64,000 bases of DNA from Loripinus fragilis. Lineage: Eukaryota; Mollusca; Bivalvia; Lucinida; Lucinidae. Under the pieces are notes generated by a model. The model was given only the letters and a program-made list of their open reading frames with translations. It made no database searches and was not told the DNA's origin. Positions within the stretch are counted from its first letter, which is position 1. The number at the start of each line of letters is the position of its first letter. Where the stretch lies: positions 110,196,508-110,260,507 of the forward strand of contig OZ026518.1 of assembly GCA_964019695.1 (NCBI GenBank), given 5' to 3'. Below, one piece after another: positions 36,182 to 48,950 of this stretch. A program made the position numbers and the translations under genes.

Positions 36182-38053
36182 CACGGCCTCCAATCTCGGC
36201 CTCCTTCTCCAAAAAGAGCAGAACGTAAAGTGAGGCGAAGGCCCTTCCGGGAAGCAGGCAGTGGGCAAAATAATGGAACACGGTAAGTTGTGTTGACACA
36301 TTTTCAATCATAAGTAAATTTTCAGCGCAAAACTCGAAAATCTAAGAATGCTATGCTTCGGGCAATTGTTCAAGCTATCCGTAGAGCATGCTGTTTGCAC
36401 ATTTGAACTTAGTTTGTAAGCGTGAGAGTTTTTCTCCCGTTGCACAGTTGTCCAAGAAACGGTGGTTCCCGCATGGTTTTGCCTTCTAACCAAACGTATA
36501 GTAGCGTTTGGACCCTTATTCATACTACCGAGGCCCCTCCACACCCATGTTGTCCCAAATGCAATTTTTCGAGATATTTCAATGATAATTGAGTGATTTA
36601 GAGCCAAATTTCTTTAGGAGCAGGAGGCGAAGGGCAGGAGAAGCAGGCTGGGAGAGGAGGAGCAGGCGGCGATGAAATCAAAATTTGCATTGATTTTGCT
36701 TATTTTTAATAATATACTTATCCAATCTATATCAAACTTGCATGTATGATACGAATGAATAAACGCTATTGTTAACTGAATTATTCTGATCACAAACATT
36801 GCTATATATTCCTCTCTTATAATATATATACCTCTAGCAAGCTCATGACATTCTGGGTTAAACAAACAACACAATGGGAGAATAAGCGAAACGCTCTTGG
36901 TACCTTTATAATGCGTGTCCGGACATTATCAGATTTGCAATAATTAAGTTAACATCTTTTGAGACTGCTCTTATACACGAGTTGTTATATCAGTTATATG
37001 ATGTGCAAGGTATTCGTACAGCATGGGTATTTTCAAAAAGCACACTTTTTTATACATTGTAGTATGGCTGATGCTTTTTTTATTTGATCTTTGCTGATGT
37101 TTAAATCAGACACCCTAGAATAACGACGAAGGAGGAGCTTAAAACCGTACTCTAACTTCCAATTTTAGTTAAACAGCGATGTAGGCGGTAACTTCCTTAA
37201 TACACTTGGTTTGAATTCCTTTTTTTTTCTGCGTCTAAGTCTTTCGCACCATCAGTAATTGTTGCTCTTAATCAAAGCTTGAGAGGGGGTGGGTATAAAA
37301 CAGAGGTTCGACCCAGTCTGAGATTTTTGATAATCCTTTTCCCAAGAACTTAGGGAGAAATTCACAAGTATCACTAATCTGTGAGCATTACATGATTCCA
37401 ATGAGAAAAAAAGTGAACCACACATTACGTTGGTGGTGGCATTTAAAGCGAAGTAATTTCGATTTATTTAAATGGTTTGAAATATTCATACATGCAAGTT
37501 TGATATAGATTGGATAAGTATATTATAAAAAATAAGCAAAATCAATGCAAATTTTGATTTCATCGCCGCCTGCTCCTCCTCTCCCAGCCTGCTTCTCCTG
37601 CCCTTCGCCTCCTGCTCCTAAAGAAATTTGGCTCTAAATCACTCAATTATCATTGAAATATCTCGAAAAATTGCATTTGGGACAACATGGGTGTGGAGGG
37701 GCCTCGGTAGTATGAATAAGGGTCCAAACGCTACTATACGTTTGGTTAGAAGGCAAAACCATGCGGGAACCACCGTTTCTTGGACAACTGTGCAACGGGA
37801 GAAAAACTCTCACGCTTACAAACTAAGTTCAAATGTGCAAACAGCATGCTCTACGGATAGCTTGAACAATTGCCCGAAGCATAGCATTCTTAGATTTTCG
37901 AGTTTTGCGCTGAAAATTTACTTATGATTGAAAATGTGTCAACACAACTTACCGTGTTCCATTATTTTGCCCACTGCCTGCTTCCCGGAAGGGCCTTCGC
38001 CTCACTTTACGTTCTGCTCTTTTTGGAGAAGGAGGCCGAGATTGGAGGCCGTG
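36182..38053. mobile_element. 1.87-kb foldback element with 568-bp inverted arms
   Basis: Arms 36182-36749 and 37486-38053 are almost identical in inverse orientation (coordinates pair to the constant 74235); the spacer is 736 bp. Outer ends: cacggcctccaatctcggcc / ggccgagattggaggccgtg. Each arm contains the same 99-codon ORF (36308-36607 on -, 37628-37927 on +) starting MALNHSIIIEISRKIAFGTT; that is a consequence of arm identity and not evidence of a gene. The spacer has no transposase. Confidence 0.85.
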
Positions 38054-39044
38054 TAGAGGGCCGATGATGACCCGTTTCTACTCTCCAAAATATAAGTTCA
38101 TTTACAATGTAGTAGACATATATAGACATGCAGTCGTTGGTGTTTTTTTATTGATTGTGCGAGCAAGGAAAGCTCGAAACGAGCGCTATTGAGCAGTCAA
38201 AACAAAACTATACATTTAGGCCGACCTTAAAAAATGTTGGTTTGCCGTGCTCCTACATTCCCACCCAAAACAGGCCCTACCCAAAAAAACTTATTGCCTT
38301 TCTGAGAATCTTTATTATTTTTTCTCTATTTCTGTTAACAAACTCGTCTTCAAAATCATTAATATTGAAGAAAGGTAACATTGATTGTTATTGTGTGCAT
38401 TCTTACCTTTGGCCTTAGAAGCGTAGACACGCAATGGACGGTGATTTATATTGCATGTGCGAGCACCAAAAGCCTAGGCGATCCGCACAGCCTCGCTATA
38501 GAGCATTAGCTGCTCGCTTTCAAAACAATAACTATACATTTAGAAGTGGACAGTGGCTTTATTGCATGTGCGAGCAACGAATGCCAATTTGCGTAGTCTC
38601 GTAAGATTATTTGCTCTTCTCATAAAACAAAACGTAGTCGACATGCAGTTGTTGGTTTTGAATTTCTAAAAAAAAAACCAAAAAAAAAACTATCTACCCA
38701 AACTGAAATGCACGGCAAACAAATATATTTTAAGGATGGCCCTAGAAGACGTAAATACGCACATTTAGAAGACGTAGACACGCAATGGACGGTGCATGTG
38801 CGAGCAACGAATACGCATTTGCGCATACTCGTTAGCGCATTATCTACCCAAATTAAAAACTTAAGGACAGCTGCTCACTTTCTAAACATAACTATACATT
38901 TTAGAAGTGGACAGTGGCTTTATTGCATGTGCGAGCAACTTATGCCCATTTTCGTAGTCTCAAGATTATTTGCTCTTCTCATTGAAAAACGTACACGACA
39001 TGCAGTTGTTGGTGTTTTGATTGACTGTGCGAGCAAGGAAAGCT

Positions 39045-39045
<1 letters not shown>

Positions 39046-39104
<59 letters not shown>
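39046..39104 (+). repeat. 59-base poly-G tract
   Basis: Uninterrupted G run inside the 270-bp duplicated unit, right after gcaaggaaagctc. Possible G-quadruplex former or an assembly/sequencing artefact. Confidence 0.9.
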
Positions 39105-39314
39105 CGCAGTCTCAATAGAGCCTTCGCTACCCCCATTAAAAAAATAACTATAGATTTAGAAGACGATGACATGCAATGGGTTGTGATTTATAATGCATGT
39201 GCGAGCAACTTATGCCCATTTTCGTAGTCTCAAGATTATTTGCTCTTCTCATTGAAAAACGTACACGACATGCAGTTGTTGGTGTTTTGATTGACTGTGC
39301 GAGCAAGGAAAGCT

Positions 39315-39315
<1 letters not shown>

Positions 39316-39361
<46 letters not shown>

Positions 39362-39375
39362 GGGGGGGGGGGGGG
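39316..39375 (+). repeat. 60-base poly-G tract with one T
   Basis: Second copy of the G run in the next 270-bp unit; a single T at 39361 splits it into 45 and 14 G. Confidence 0.9.
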
Positions 39376-39589
39376 CGCAGTCTCAATAGAGCCTTCGCTA
39401 CCCCCATTAAAAAAATAACTATAGATTTAGAAGACGATGACATGCAATGGGTTGTGATTTATAATGCATTTGCGAGCAACGAACGCGCATTTGCGCAGTC
39501 TCGTCAGAGCATTTTCTACTCCCATTAAAAACATAAGTACATTTTTGTTGTTTGTTTGTTATTGTTGTTGTTTTGGGGGAGGGGGACCT

Positions 39590-39745
39590 CGTACTTTGGT
39601 GAGGAGGGAGATATCATCAAAATACTACTAAAAGCTGACCATTATCGACCCGCCAGCGAAACGCCATTTAAAATGGCGTTTCGCAGGCATGTCGATGATT
39701 CGCCAATATTGAATGCCGACAGATTTTTCAAGGGATCTGGACCAC
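39590..39745. repeat. Partial palindromic repeat family F
   Basis: ccgccagcgaaacgccattt, then aaaatggcgtttcgcaggca: the central palindrome of the family, with a truncated right side ending at gggatctggacca. Confidence 0.65.
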
Positions 39746-40033
39746 TTTTGCTTAAAACGGATATAGTAGTAAATAGTTTCACGGCAAGGAGATTTTTTAA
39801 TTGTCTCCTGACGTATATGAAATGAGACTATTAATATGAGTTTGTCCGTTGGTGAAATGAGGGGCTACTGTTACTTAATGAGCACAACCCCCCACCCCTA
39901 CAGGTTTTAGTACGATCTTTTTTAAACTTCACAGATGTACTGAGGATGTGCATTTGGTTTGGTCCATTGTCGTCAACTTATTTTTTTTTTTCACTTTTTT
40001 CAACTTGTGAACTTGTACCTTATGCCAATCTCG

Positions 40034-41010
40034 NNNNNNNNNNNNNNNNNNNNNNNNNNNNNNNNNNNNNNNNNNNNNNNNNNNNNNNNNNNNNNNNNNN
40101 NNNNNNNNNNNNNNNNNNNNNNNNNNNNNNNNNNNNNNNNNNNNNNNNNNNNNNNNNNNNNNNNNNNNNNNNNNNNNNNNNNNNNNNNNNNNNNNNNNNN
40201 NNNNNNNNNNNNNNNNNNNNNNNNNNNNNNNNNNNNNNNNNNNNNNNNNNNNNNNNNNNNNNNNNNNNNNNNNNNNNNNNNNNNNNNNNNNNNNNNNNNN
40301 NNNNNNNNNNNNNNNNNNNNNNNNNNNNNNNNNNNNNNNNNNNNNNNNNNNNNNNNNNNNNNNNNNNNNNNNNNNNNNNNNNNNNNNNNNNNNNNNNNNN
40401 NNNNNNNNNNNNNNNNNNNNNNNNNNNNNNNNNNNNNNNNNNNNNNNNNNNNNNNNNNNNNNNNNNNNNNNNNNNNNNNNNNNNNNNNNNNNNNNNNNNN
40501 NNNNNNNNNNNNNNNNNNNNNNNNNNNNNNNNNNNNNNNNNNNNNNNNNNNNNNNNNNNNNNNNNNNNNNNNNNNNNNNNNNNNNNNNNNNNNNNNNNNN
40601 NNNNNNNNNNNNNNNNNNNNNNNNNNNNNNNNNNNNNNNNNNNNNNNNNNNNNNNNNNNNNNNNNNNNNNNNNNNNNNNNNNNNNNNNNNNNNNNNNNNN
40701 NNNNNNNNNNNNNNNNNNNNNNNNNNNNNNNNNNNNNNNNNNNNNNNNNNNNNNNNNNNNNNNNNNNNNNNNNNNNNNNNNNNNNNNNNNNNNNNNNNNN
40801 NNNNNNNNNNNNNNNNNNNNNNNNNNNNNNNNNNNNNNNNNNNNNNNNNNNNNNNNNNNNNNNNNNNNNNNNNNNNNNNNNNNNNNNNNNNNNNNNNNNN
40901 NNNNNNNNNNNNNNNNNNNNNNNNNNNNNNNNNNNNNNNNNNNNNNNNNNNNNNNNNNNNNNNNNNNNNNNNNNNNNNNNNNNNNNNNNNNNNNNNNNNN
41001 NNNNNNNNNN
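40034..41010. other. Assembly gap (977 N)
   Basis: Run of N. ORFs crossing it are artefacts. A 14+-base C run (about 41187-41200) lies shortly after it and the poly-G repeats shortly before. Confidence 1.
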
Positions 41011-42850
41011 AAATGGAAAATAAAACTACTATTCCAGTCATGATGTGTAAATTTGATTAGAATGTTTCTCCATGATGATACATTGCATTAGTTAGATGGC
41101 CTCCATGCGAGCTGAACATTTCTTGTACTTCAACAACAGCAGAATCTAGGGCGAAGATTAGGTACCAGTTAAATGCATGTAAGCCCCCCCCCCCCCCCCC
41201 GGTGGCTTAGGCTGCTGTCCGTTCTAAGGCGATAGTTCTGTTGTTGTTGACTTTTTGTTTATTGTTACTCCCAATGTTGGAGTCTGTTATTGTTCTATGT
41301 TTTGTTGAACGATACTTTGTGTCCGTTCTAGTATTGCAATCATCTTGATGGGGAAGAGAGAGCTGATTTCTTTGCTTAATTTGTCTTCCTGGTGTCCCAT
41401 GATGGTTGAGCGGCTCTTCCTAGCGGTGCCACAGGGTTGTCTGCGGTTTGTGATTGTGGTATTTCCTGATCATACTCACTTACTATTGTTGTGCTGGTAG
41501 AAGCTGAGGTCTACTTTATGCAAGACCCAAATCTTTTTAATGTCACAAGAAAAAAAAGCATCACTGAAACGATGATCGACGAGACAATTAACATCTCTAC
41601 GACATTATCTTCCAAAGGTGGCATTCTTCCAATACTGACATATCTGATTAGAGCTTTCTGTAAACATGTGCCTTATTTCTATACCAAAGGTGTCAAGATG
41701 TCGTGTGTGTCGCACGATTGGTTCATTCAACAGTATAGCAATCCCATGTTCTGTCAAAATTAATAAAGTAACATATGCATATTACCATATAAAATATATC
41801 ATATTTAAAATGCTGTGAAAGTGTTAAATTGAGTCAGAAAAGTGTGTATGTATGGTGGATTAGATATTTGTATTACATGTACTTATCTGAAGAACACTTA
41901 TGTTTAATCTAGGCACTTATTTACGAGCAACCAAAATATTTTAGTGTACCAAGTTAATTGCTGCTCCAATTATACATTATCATCAGTTACACAATACACA
42001 CTGGTATTCATTGTATATCTTGGTTCATCTACAATAACAACAGCTTTGGTTTACGAAATGTTGTATAGTAAGTTGTAGCATACAAAACATTTGTGCTTTT
42101 ACAACCCAGATAGAATCAAGTATTTGTAAATCTCGTAGAGCAAAAACTGATATATGTTACATAGATACTATGTATTATAAGTGTATGTAATCATATACTG
42201 TTTGAAGAGACTGTCTCCAAATCAAATTTTATACTGACATTGTTGTATTGGCGTATACATATGTTGATGTATTACTTTGCTTTTTGCTTTAAATTAGTTA
42301 TAAGTTTATCTTCAGCATAGCTTTCATTGTTTAATGGATGTAACTGATAATTAATCATCATAGTTCTTCTGATTATTTGCTTAAGTAATGTAAATTCTAT
42401 AAGTAAATGGTATATTTAGAACAAATATTTCCGTGAACTGGGAACATATATGGTAATATTTGAGTTTACAATGACAATAATCACAAGTAATATGAACATA
42501 TCCGAGACAACAAGTCAATTGTTACGTACGATACCAATTTAAATTTATATGATTGCATTTGCCAGAATAAGGCCAGACCGAATTTTACATTCAAGTTGAT
42601 GTAAAAAAAGATTTTAAAATGTTTTGTTTAGAGTGTTGGATGTAAAACGTGAAATATTTAAAGTAAAATGTGCAATCATGAAATCCTACTTACACGTATT
42701 GGTAGTTTTAATAATTAATGCTAAAATAGTTGATGCTAATTTCCACTATACCGAATGTGACATGACCAAAGTATAGCAAAGCGTTATATGGATATTAACA
42801 ATAAGAAAGATTTGCAATCACACCAGGGTTTGGATTTAAGACATATGTTC
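41011..42850. other. No gene recognised
   Basis: AT-rich after 41.8 kb. A 90-codon + strand ORF (41491-41763, starting MLVEAEVYFMQDPNLFNVTR) is open but I recognise no family and see no splice or repeat support. Left unassigned. Confidence 0.4.
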
Positions 42851-43172
42851 TTTTTTTTTTGTTTTTGTTGTTTTATGTCCCAAGTCAACAGCTAAGGTCA
42901 TGGCGGGTGGGTCAGTGCACCTAACCACACTTTTTCCTGAGCAAGCTTGAACAAGCGGTTAGCCAGTACTTCATGCACATACTTTCGATTGTTACTGACA
43001 ACAGCCCTTCTTAAATGATTCAATGGAAGGGAGGAGAATGACTGTAGAAATTATTTCATGATCAATTTCCACCAAAATATTGGACTGGGCCGGAATCTAA
43101 CTCGCATCCCTGGATCTGCAGGCAGACTCGCATCTGTAGCCAGACACGTTACCGACTGCGCTATGTGGCCCG
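42851..43172 (-). mobile_element. tRNA-headed SINE, - strand
   Basis: Inverted copy of the 14557-14879 SINE. It starts with a T run (tail complement) and runs through caacagctaaggtcatggcg and tgacaacagcccttcttaaa to the head complement cgttaccgactgcgc. Confidence 0.85.
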
Positions 43173-43592
43173 ATCAAGACATAAGTCAAAAGTCAACTGT
43201 TCTGACAAAAATAGTATTTGGAGAACACTGTACTCAGTCTAAACATTGTAACAGATGATAGAATTACATGCAATGTTAACAAGTGATAAGTATATATGCA
43301 TTTCTAATTGCCATGGGTATTTTTATTTGATCATCTCCAAAGTAAGAAAAAGAGCAAAGATCAGTAATCGATACAATCAAGCACCACACCTGACCCAGGA
43401 TAGCAAATCATATTCCGTTCACATTGAAAATGATATCATAAAATTCAGATATTGACAACAGTGTCTCTATTGTCATTTATGTTACATGTGTGTATGACAT
43501 AGAATACCAAATATTGAAACCTTATATCAGTTTTGTTTGACAGTACTGCCTTTAGATGAAAAAAAATGATTGTTGATCTCATTTATTGTAAT

Positions 43593-46240
43593 TTATAAAA
43601 CGCTCAAATAAAGGTTTAACCCACATGTGAGAAATTGGTACTTATCACATCCTAGCAACTTCTGAGATGCAATGTTTGATGGAATAAATACACCATCTGT
43701 ACTTTTCTCACCAACCTCCAAAGCAACGAGACTGAGAATCCTTTGAAGATCAGTATAGCACATGCATAAACCTAACTTGTTTAATACTGTTATGAGATCT
43801 TTATTTCGTGTTTTACGGTACACATATGCAGTCAGACCAACATGCTGTGTAGTCCTAATGGCAGTTTTAGCAAATGCAATGTTTTGATCAAAATTCAATA
43901 TTCTTTCATTTAATGTTAAAAGTGATCCTGTTTTTGTTTTTTCAAACTCTCTAGTAGCTTCACTCTGCCCGTTTCATTAACTACAGCTGCTTTCCAAAAT
44001 TTTGCTTATCAAAACTCTATTTCGAACTATGGGATAATAAGGAGAGCAGCAAAGAAAACTGTGGTGGGAATCTATAAAGTCATGTATACGGTGCATTGTG
44101 AAAATACTTTAAGAATTGAAGCTATCGAGTGTATCAACAATGAATCACTTGATTGACTATGGTGTATGTTCACTTGTAGGTTGCACAAATTATATAATTT
44201 TACATAACTACTTTTAAAAGATATTTTAAGTGCATTTTGGGTGTTCAAATTTAATGCTACATAGTAAGAGCTCAATTATTAGGAGAAAGGCTATAAGGAA
44301 AACACAGTCCTGCAAAACAGTTAAATGGCCAAAAGGGTTTGAAATTGTATTAAAATTGGGAAAATGTCATCTTTTCAGATGAATCCATACTCTAAGCCTA
44401 TTTCTTTTGCAAACCTATTCCCATCTGACGTCTGAAACATGAACGAATTTATCCACATTACATTGCTGGATGAGTAAAAAAAACCACTGGAGTCGTATTG
44501 AGGGGTCTATCTCATAACTTTTAAAGAAGCTATTCAACTTAATCTTGTTAATGAAACAATCACCAGTAAGGCATATCAGGATAATATCAAATGCGATATA
44601 AAACTCCATTATGAATCACCCGTGAATATTTTAAAGAGATATTGCAAGGTACGTTATCTTGTTGAAAGCTTGGGGTTTAGTGCATTCATATTGGAGTTTT
44701 ACATCGCTATTGATATTATCCTGATATGCCTTACAGGTGGTTGTTTCATTAACAAGCTAAAGTTGAGAGACACCTTTAAAAGTTACCAGATAGTCCTCTC
44801 AATACGACTCCTGTGGATTTTAACCATCCATCAATGTAATGTGGATAAATGTGTTCGTGTTTCAGACGCCTGATGGGAATAGGCTTGCAAAAGAAAAAGG
44901 TTTAGAGTGTGGATTCATTTGAAAAGATGCCATTTTCCTAATTTTAATACAATTTCAAACCCTCTTGGTCCATTTAACTGGTTTGCAGGACTGTACTTTC
45001 CTTTTGGCCTTTCTCTTTATAATTGGGCTCTTACTATGTAGCATCAAATTTGAACACCCAAAATGCACTTAAAATATCTTTTAACAGTAATTATGTAAAA
45101 TTATTATATTTTGTGCAACCTACTAGTGCACATACACCAAAGTCAACCAAGTGATTCATTGTTGATACACCCGATAGCTTTAATGCTTAAAGTATTTTCA
45201 CAATGCACCGTATACATGACTTTATAGATTCCCACCACAGTTTTCTTTGCTGCTCTCCTTATTATCCCATAGTTCGAAATAGAGTTTTGATAAGCAAATT
45301 TGATTTGCTAAAAATAAGATCATTTTTTTTCAGAAGTTAAAACTTGATACAAAACATCTGCAAAAACAAGCCATATTTTTACTCACTATAATTAGATATG
45401 TCGTGCATACAGTAGTAGAAATAAATCATATCTCAGACGAAGCATAAGTTTATTACAAACTCTCAAACAAGTATAGGGTATGTAAATAATTATGACAAAA
45501 ATCGCTATCTATAAAAATTTTGGAAAGCAGCTGAATATCTGAAACATCTAAGTTTTCATTCAGAATGAAAGATAGTAAATTGTACAGGCTACTAGGTACA
45601 CTACTGTCAGCTTGATTATAGTCTACCAACCATGTGGCAGAGTCTTCCTGTGTGTCATCGGTTTTCATTTATTTAAGATCACTACTCAGCCTGACTGAAG
45701 CTTCAACCATAATTGTATTCATTCTGTCAATTTCTTTCAGTATCCTCTGGTACAGGAATAAAGTTTTCTTCCATGTTACTTTTCAGATCAATACATGATA
45801 GAATCAGTTTCCCTGCAGAAAGTGAGGCTGAACAAATTAACCCTAACTTTTTACCGTCTTGTGGCCAAAACAAATGTCATCTCCATACTTTTTCTGCAGC
45901 ATTTGCTTCAGAGAAGAGCTGCGATATTGCTCTGCATCAGTTTGGGGTACGCCAGCTAGCACTAGATGCTTAATGTATGAATATCTTAATACTGTCATAT
46001 AGATTAGCTTTCCTGCCTGTAAAGGGCCTTCTATTTCTTAACATAGAGCTTCAAATGCACTGGAATATAGTGAATAAGCATCTGATTCTACCGTCGGTCT
46101 TATGTTGTGCCTAAGCTTGTCATAACATGTTTTATGATACCTTGCTTCAGCTACCACCATATCAATGCAATAATCATAATTTCACTGGATTCTGATACAT
46201 TACCGGCTTGACAAATTATGCATTTTTTTAAGTCTGTCCT
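43593..46240 (-). pseudogene. Decayed copy of an uncharacterised repetitive animal protein family, split by a foldback
   Basis: Reading the - strand from about 46200: VVAEARYHKTCYDKLRHN, then (about 45950-45720) a WPQDGKK-like segment, then 45668-45453 with SVPSSLYNLLSFILNENLDV. After the 44001-45298 palindrome comes 43898-43593 with QHVGLTAYVYRKTRNKDLIT, VLNKLGLCMCYTDLQRIL and GVFIPSNI. This resembles a family of large uncharacterised, highly repeated proteins in cnidarian and mollusc genomes, with A-Y-H-xx-C, KHVGL-x-x-x-x-x-T-x-S-K-x-LV, LNRxGH and VVIPSNI-type blocks (from memory, not searched). In-frame stops and frame changes show it is dead. Function unknown. Confidence 0.6.
44001..45298. 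mobile_element. ~1.3-kb palindromic foldback element
   Basis: Arms 44001-44616 and 44683-45298 pair to a constant coordinate sum of 89299; spacer ~66 bp. Outer ends tttgcttatcaaaactctat / atagagttttgataagcaaa. Unlike the 36-kb foldback, the arms have diverged visibly (the equivalent short ORFs in the two arms differ at many positions), so this is an older insertion. No transposase. Confidence 0.85.
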
Positions 46241-46249
46241 ATGTCAGGC

Positions 46250-48091
46250 TTGGTTGCTATTTCTAAATGGTTTGTAAATATTTTTCTTGTAGGATGGAAT
46301 TTTGTCAGTGTCTTCAAAATATATGCTTTATAACTGCCCCACTTTTTAAATAAAAAGAAGTAAAATAATTGTTTTAAATATTTCTCTACATGAAGTGGCC
46401 TTAACTTTTATAAATGTTTGGAATGAATCAACTAATTCACCATCAATATTGATAACTCTTTTTTTGCTTTGTTGTTACTGCAACTGCATGTGTCGTATCC
46501 ATTTTTGTATTTGAACTGCAACAGTGCCAAAACATTTTCAACAAAGCACTAAACTGCAAGACTATTAATGCAGTCAGTATGAAGTCTACTTTCTTTACTA
46601 TCTCAGATGAGAAACAATTGTTTTTCTAAATTTAAAACATACACATTTTTCGAAAGACGAGCATAATAATATGATGGAAACTAGTGAAGGACCAGTAAAA
46701 GTAGGATAGGATGTAACATACGTAACATGCCAAAATAATTGCATTTTCTGTTGATATTAACCTTTTGAATTTTTTTGATAGCATGAAAAATTAATAAGTT
46801 GACTGAAATTATATAAGTATATATAGCTGCATGTTTGCGATATTGGCGAATGTAAAACATGAAGCGCATTGTGGTGACTAGGGATAATGTTTTTTTATAA
46901 ACCTGTTGTTGAAAAAACAATGCAAATAAGATACTCAAAATGACTTTATTTGAAAACGCTTTAAGCCTTTTATCAAATAAAAACGAATACAACTTCAAAA
47001 CTGTGAAGGAGAACATCGAAAAAACAACAACAGTCTATATCATGAATTTTATGGTGTAATATAAAAAAGTAACGTATGTTACACCTAAGAACACCAGAAT
47101 ATATTCTTAAAAACTTTAATATAAAAATCCAAAGTTTGAAAAACTGACTTAAATCGTTAAAGTATATATAGCTGCATGTTTGCGACATTCATAAGTGCGA
47201 ACATATAGTTTAAAAACTGTGATGTATGTATTCAAAGAGCTTATACAACAGAGCCTTACACTTTTGAATTATAAATTTTAATATAAGTGATCACGAGTGT
47301 AAGATTCTCTATATATTATGAATTATGATAGGCAGTAACTTTATTATAAGCCGTGTAATCATAGAGCATGTAAAGTAAACCGAGAATTAAATAGTTAAAA
47401 ATTGATTTTGGCTTTGAGCTGAGTTATATATTAACAGAAAAAGCGCCCCTATATGTGTTTTAAATATAATAACATAATGTATGCCTGCAAAAAATATTCC
47501 TTGTTATCGCACAATTTCAAAATACCTGTTCAACGCCGTCCTACTGAATAATGACTTGAATACTATCAAGAGCTTATGGGGACGCTAAGTGTAATTTTGA
47601 CATCAGTTTCCTAGAAATCTTGATTGCAAGAACAGCTGTCGCCAGTAAGTTTCAAAGATTTGGATTGTTTTCTCGTTTAGCATACTGGCATGTTTTATGA
47701 GCCAGTACATGAGAGTTCGGTAGTTATCAGATAGGCAAGTAGCAGCAGCAAAGACAAGTCTGTGTAGACTCGCAGTTTCTGTGAATATTCATGGCTCGCA
47801 TACACAGAGAATGAAGGATGATGATTGGACAATCAAATTGAAACCCTCTAGCATATCCGTGTTACACCCCGCAAACGTTATAATAGTGAATATGAGCCTA
47901 CAGAAAAGGATATTACCCACATGGCTCATTGATTTTGACAATTGTCTTGGCATATCGCAGCCAGTATATATGCAATCTGCTACACGAGTACATGCGTACT
48001 GGACATGTGCCTAGCACGTAAACATTTCATCAAACGACCTTGGGATGTTGTCTTATTTTCAAGTGCACAACACTATTTCTTGCACACATGA
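46250..48091. other. AT-rich, no gene recognised
   Basis: Contains a direct repeat, gtatatatagctgcatgttt, at ~46816 and ~47162, with gtaacatacgtaac and its mirror between/around them. A motif cacgagtgtaagattct (47290-47310) matches, inverted, one at 3400-3420. ORFs here are short and unsupported. Confidence 0.45.
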
Positions 48092-48597
48092 TCACTGTGG
48101 TCATACCACTACGGCAATTTGGGTCTCGTCACTAATTTCGGTGTTAAGGTAACTTTCCCATTATGTTCAATTTCTTCATTTAATCACAGATAAGCGCCCC
48201 AAATGCTTGGGTTCCGATTGATAAAATTCCGATTCATAAAATTCATATTGTATCTTTAAGCTTTAAAATTACATGAAAACTTTAACGTTTGATGCCTGGG
48301 TATGAAATAACTAATTACGGTTTCGTCATCGTTGATAATAAATCAATGACTAAACCGTAAAATTATGACTAAACCGTAATTGCAAATTTTGTATTATAAC
48401 TGTAAGAACACATTTAAAATCTGATTTTTATCTCCGTTTTGGCAAGACAACACAGAGGTTGTTTACTAGAGGATGCAATCTCGAAGCAAACATATTCGAA
48501 AGTTTTCATTTTTGTCAGCCTTTATTTTTAGGTATTTTACTATAACACCGGAATGGGTGACGAGACCCAAATTGCCGTAGTGGTATGACTACAGTGA
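48092..48597. mobile_element. 506-bp TIR element (TCACTGTGGTCATACC ends)
   Basis: ~60-bp inverted ends: tcactgtggtcataccacta, then cggcaatttgggtctcgtca, mirrored at the right by tgacgagacccaaattgccg and tagtggtatgactacagtga. The inside has direct 'actaaaccgtaa' repeats. No ORF. Flanks share only 3-4 bases (atga / tga), so the target duplication is unclear. Confidence 0.8.
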
Positions 48598-48950
48598 TGA
48601 CAATAAGGCTATCTGATATTTTATCCTGGATAGAAAATTGATCTTATCTATGTTATCTTACCCAGGCTGTCACCAGATCGCTTAACAGTGGTTGCATTGG
48701 AACTCACGCAAAATCATCGTCCAGTGACGTCATTGGTATGTCAAAGTGACGCCATCATATCCCGTCGCATCTCGGTGTATTCTGCAACTTTTGTAAGCGT
48801 TTTTAAACTAAAGATAGTGGTATTTAATGGTGAGCAAAAAAAGAATCCATTATTCGTGTGAGGGTAGGATAGAAAAATTCGTCCCTCGTAATCACCGTTT
48901 GTCATCACTCTGCAAGACTCGTAGTAGTATAGGCCCCAGTTTAGCGTTTA

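Larger units (their letters stand above)
38150..39545 (+). repeat. Degenerate 'tgcgagca' repeat array
   Basis: At least nine copies of a tgcgagcaa-type motif followed by gcgcattt/cgtagtctc and 'attatttgctcttctcat' or 'ataactatacatttagaag' blocks, at irregular ~70-270-bp spacing. It includes an exact 270-bp tandem duplication (copies starting 38925 and 39195). Confidence 0.75.

Noticed and set aside
36308..37927. Two identical 99-residue ORFs as a duplicated gene
   Set aside because: They are the same sequence in the two arms of an inverted repeat; no codon-level or homology support.
38708..39418. ORFs encoding poly-glycine / poly-proline
   Set aside because: They come only from the poly-G runs inside the tandem repeat and have no conserved flanks.
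39929..41043. Long ORFs of 350-370 codons
   Set aside because: They run through the N gap; the open frame is an artefact.
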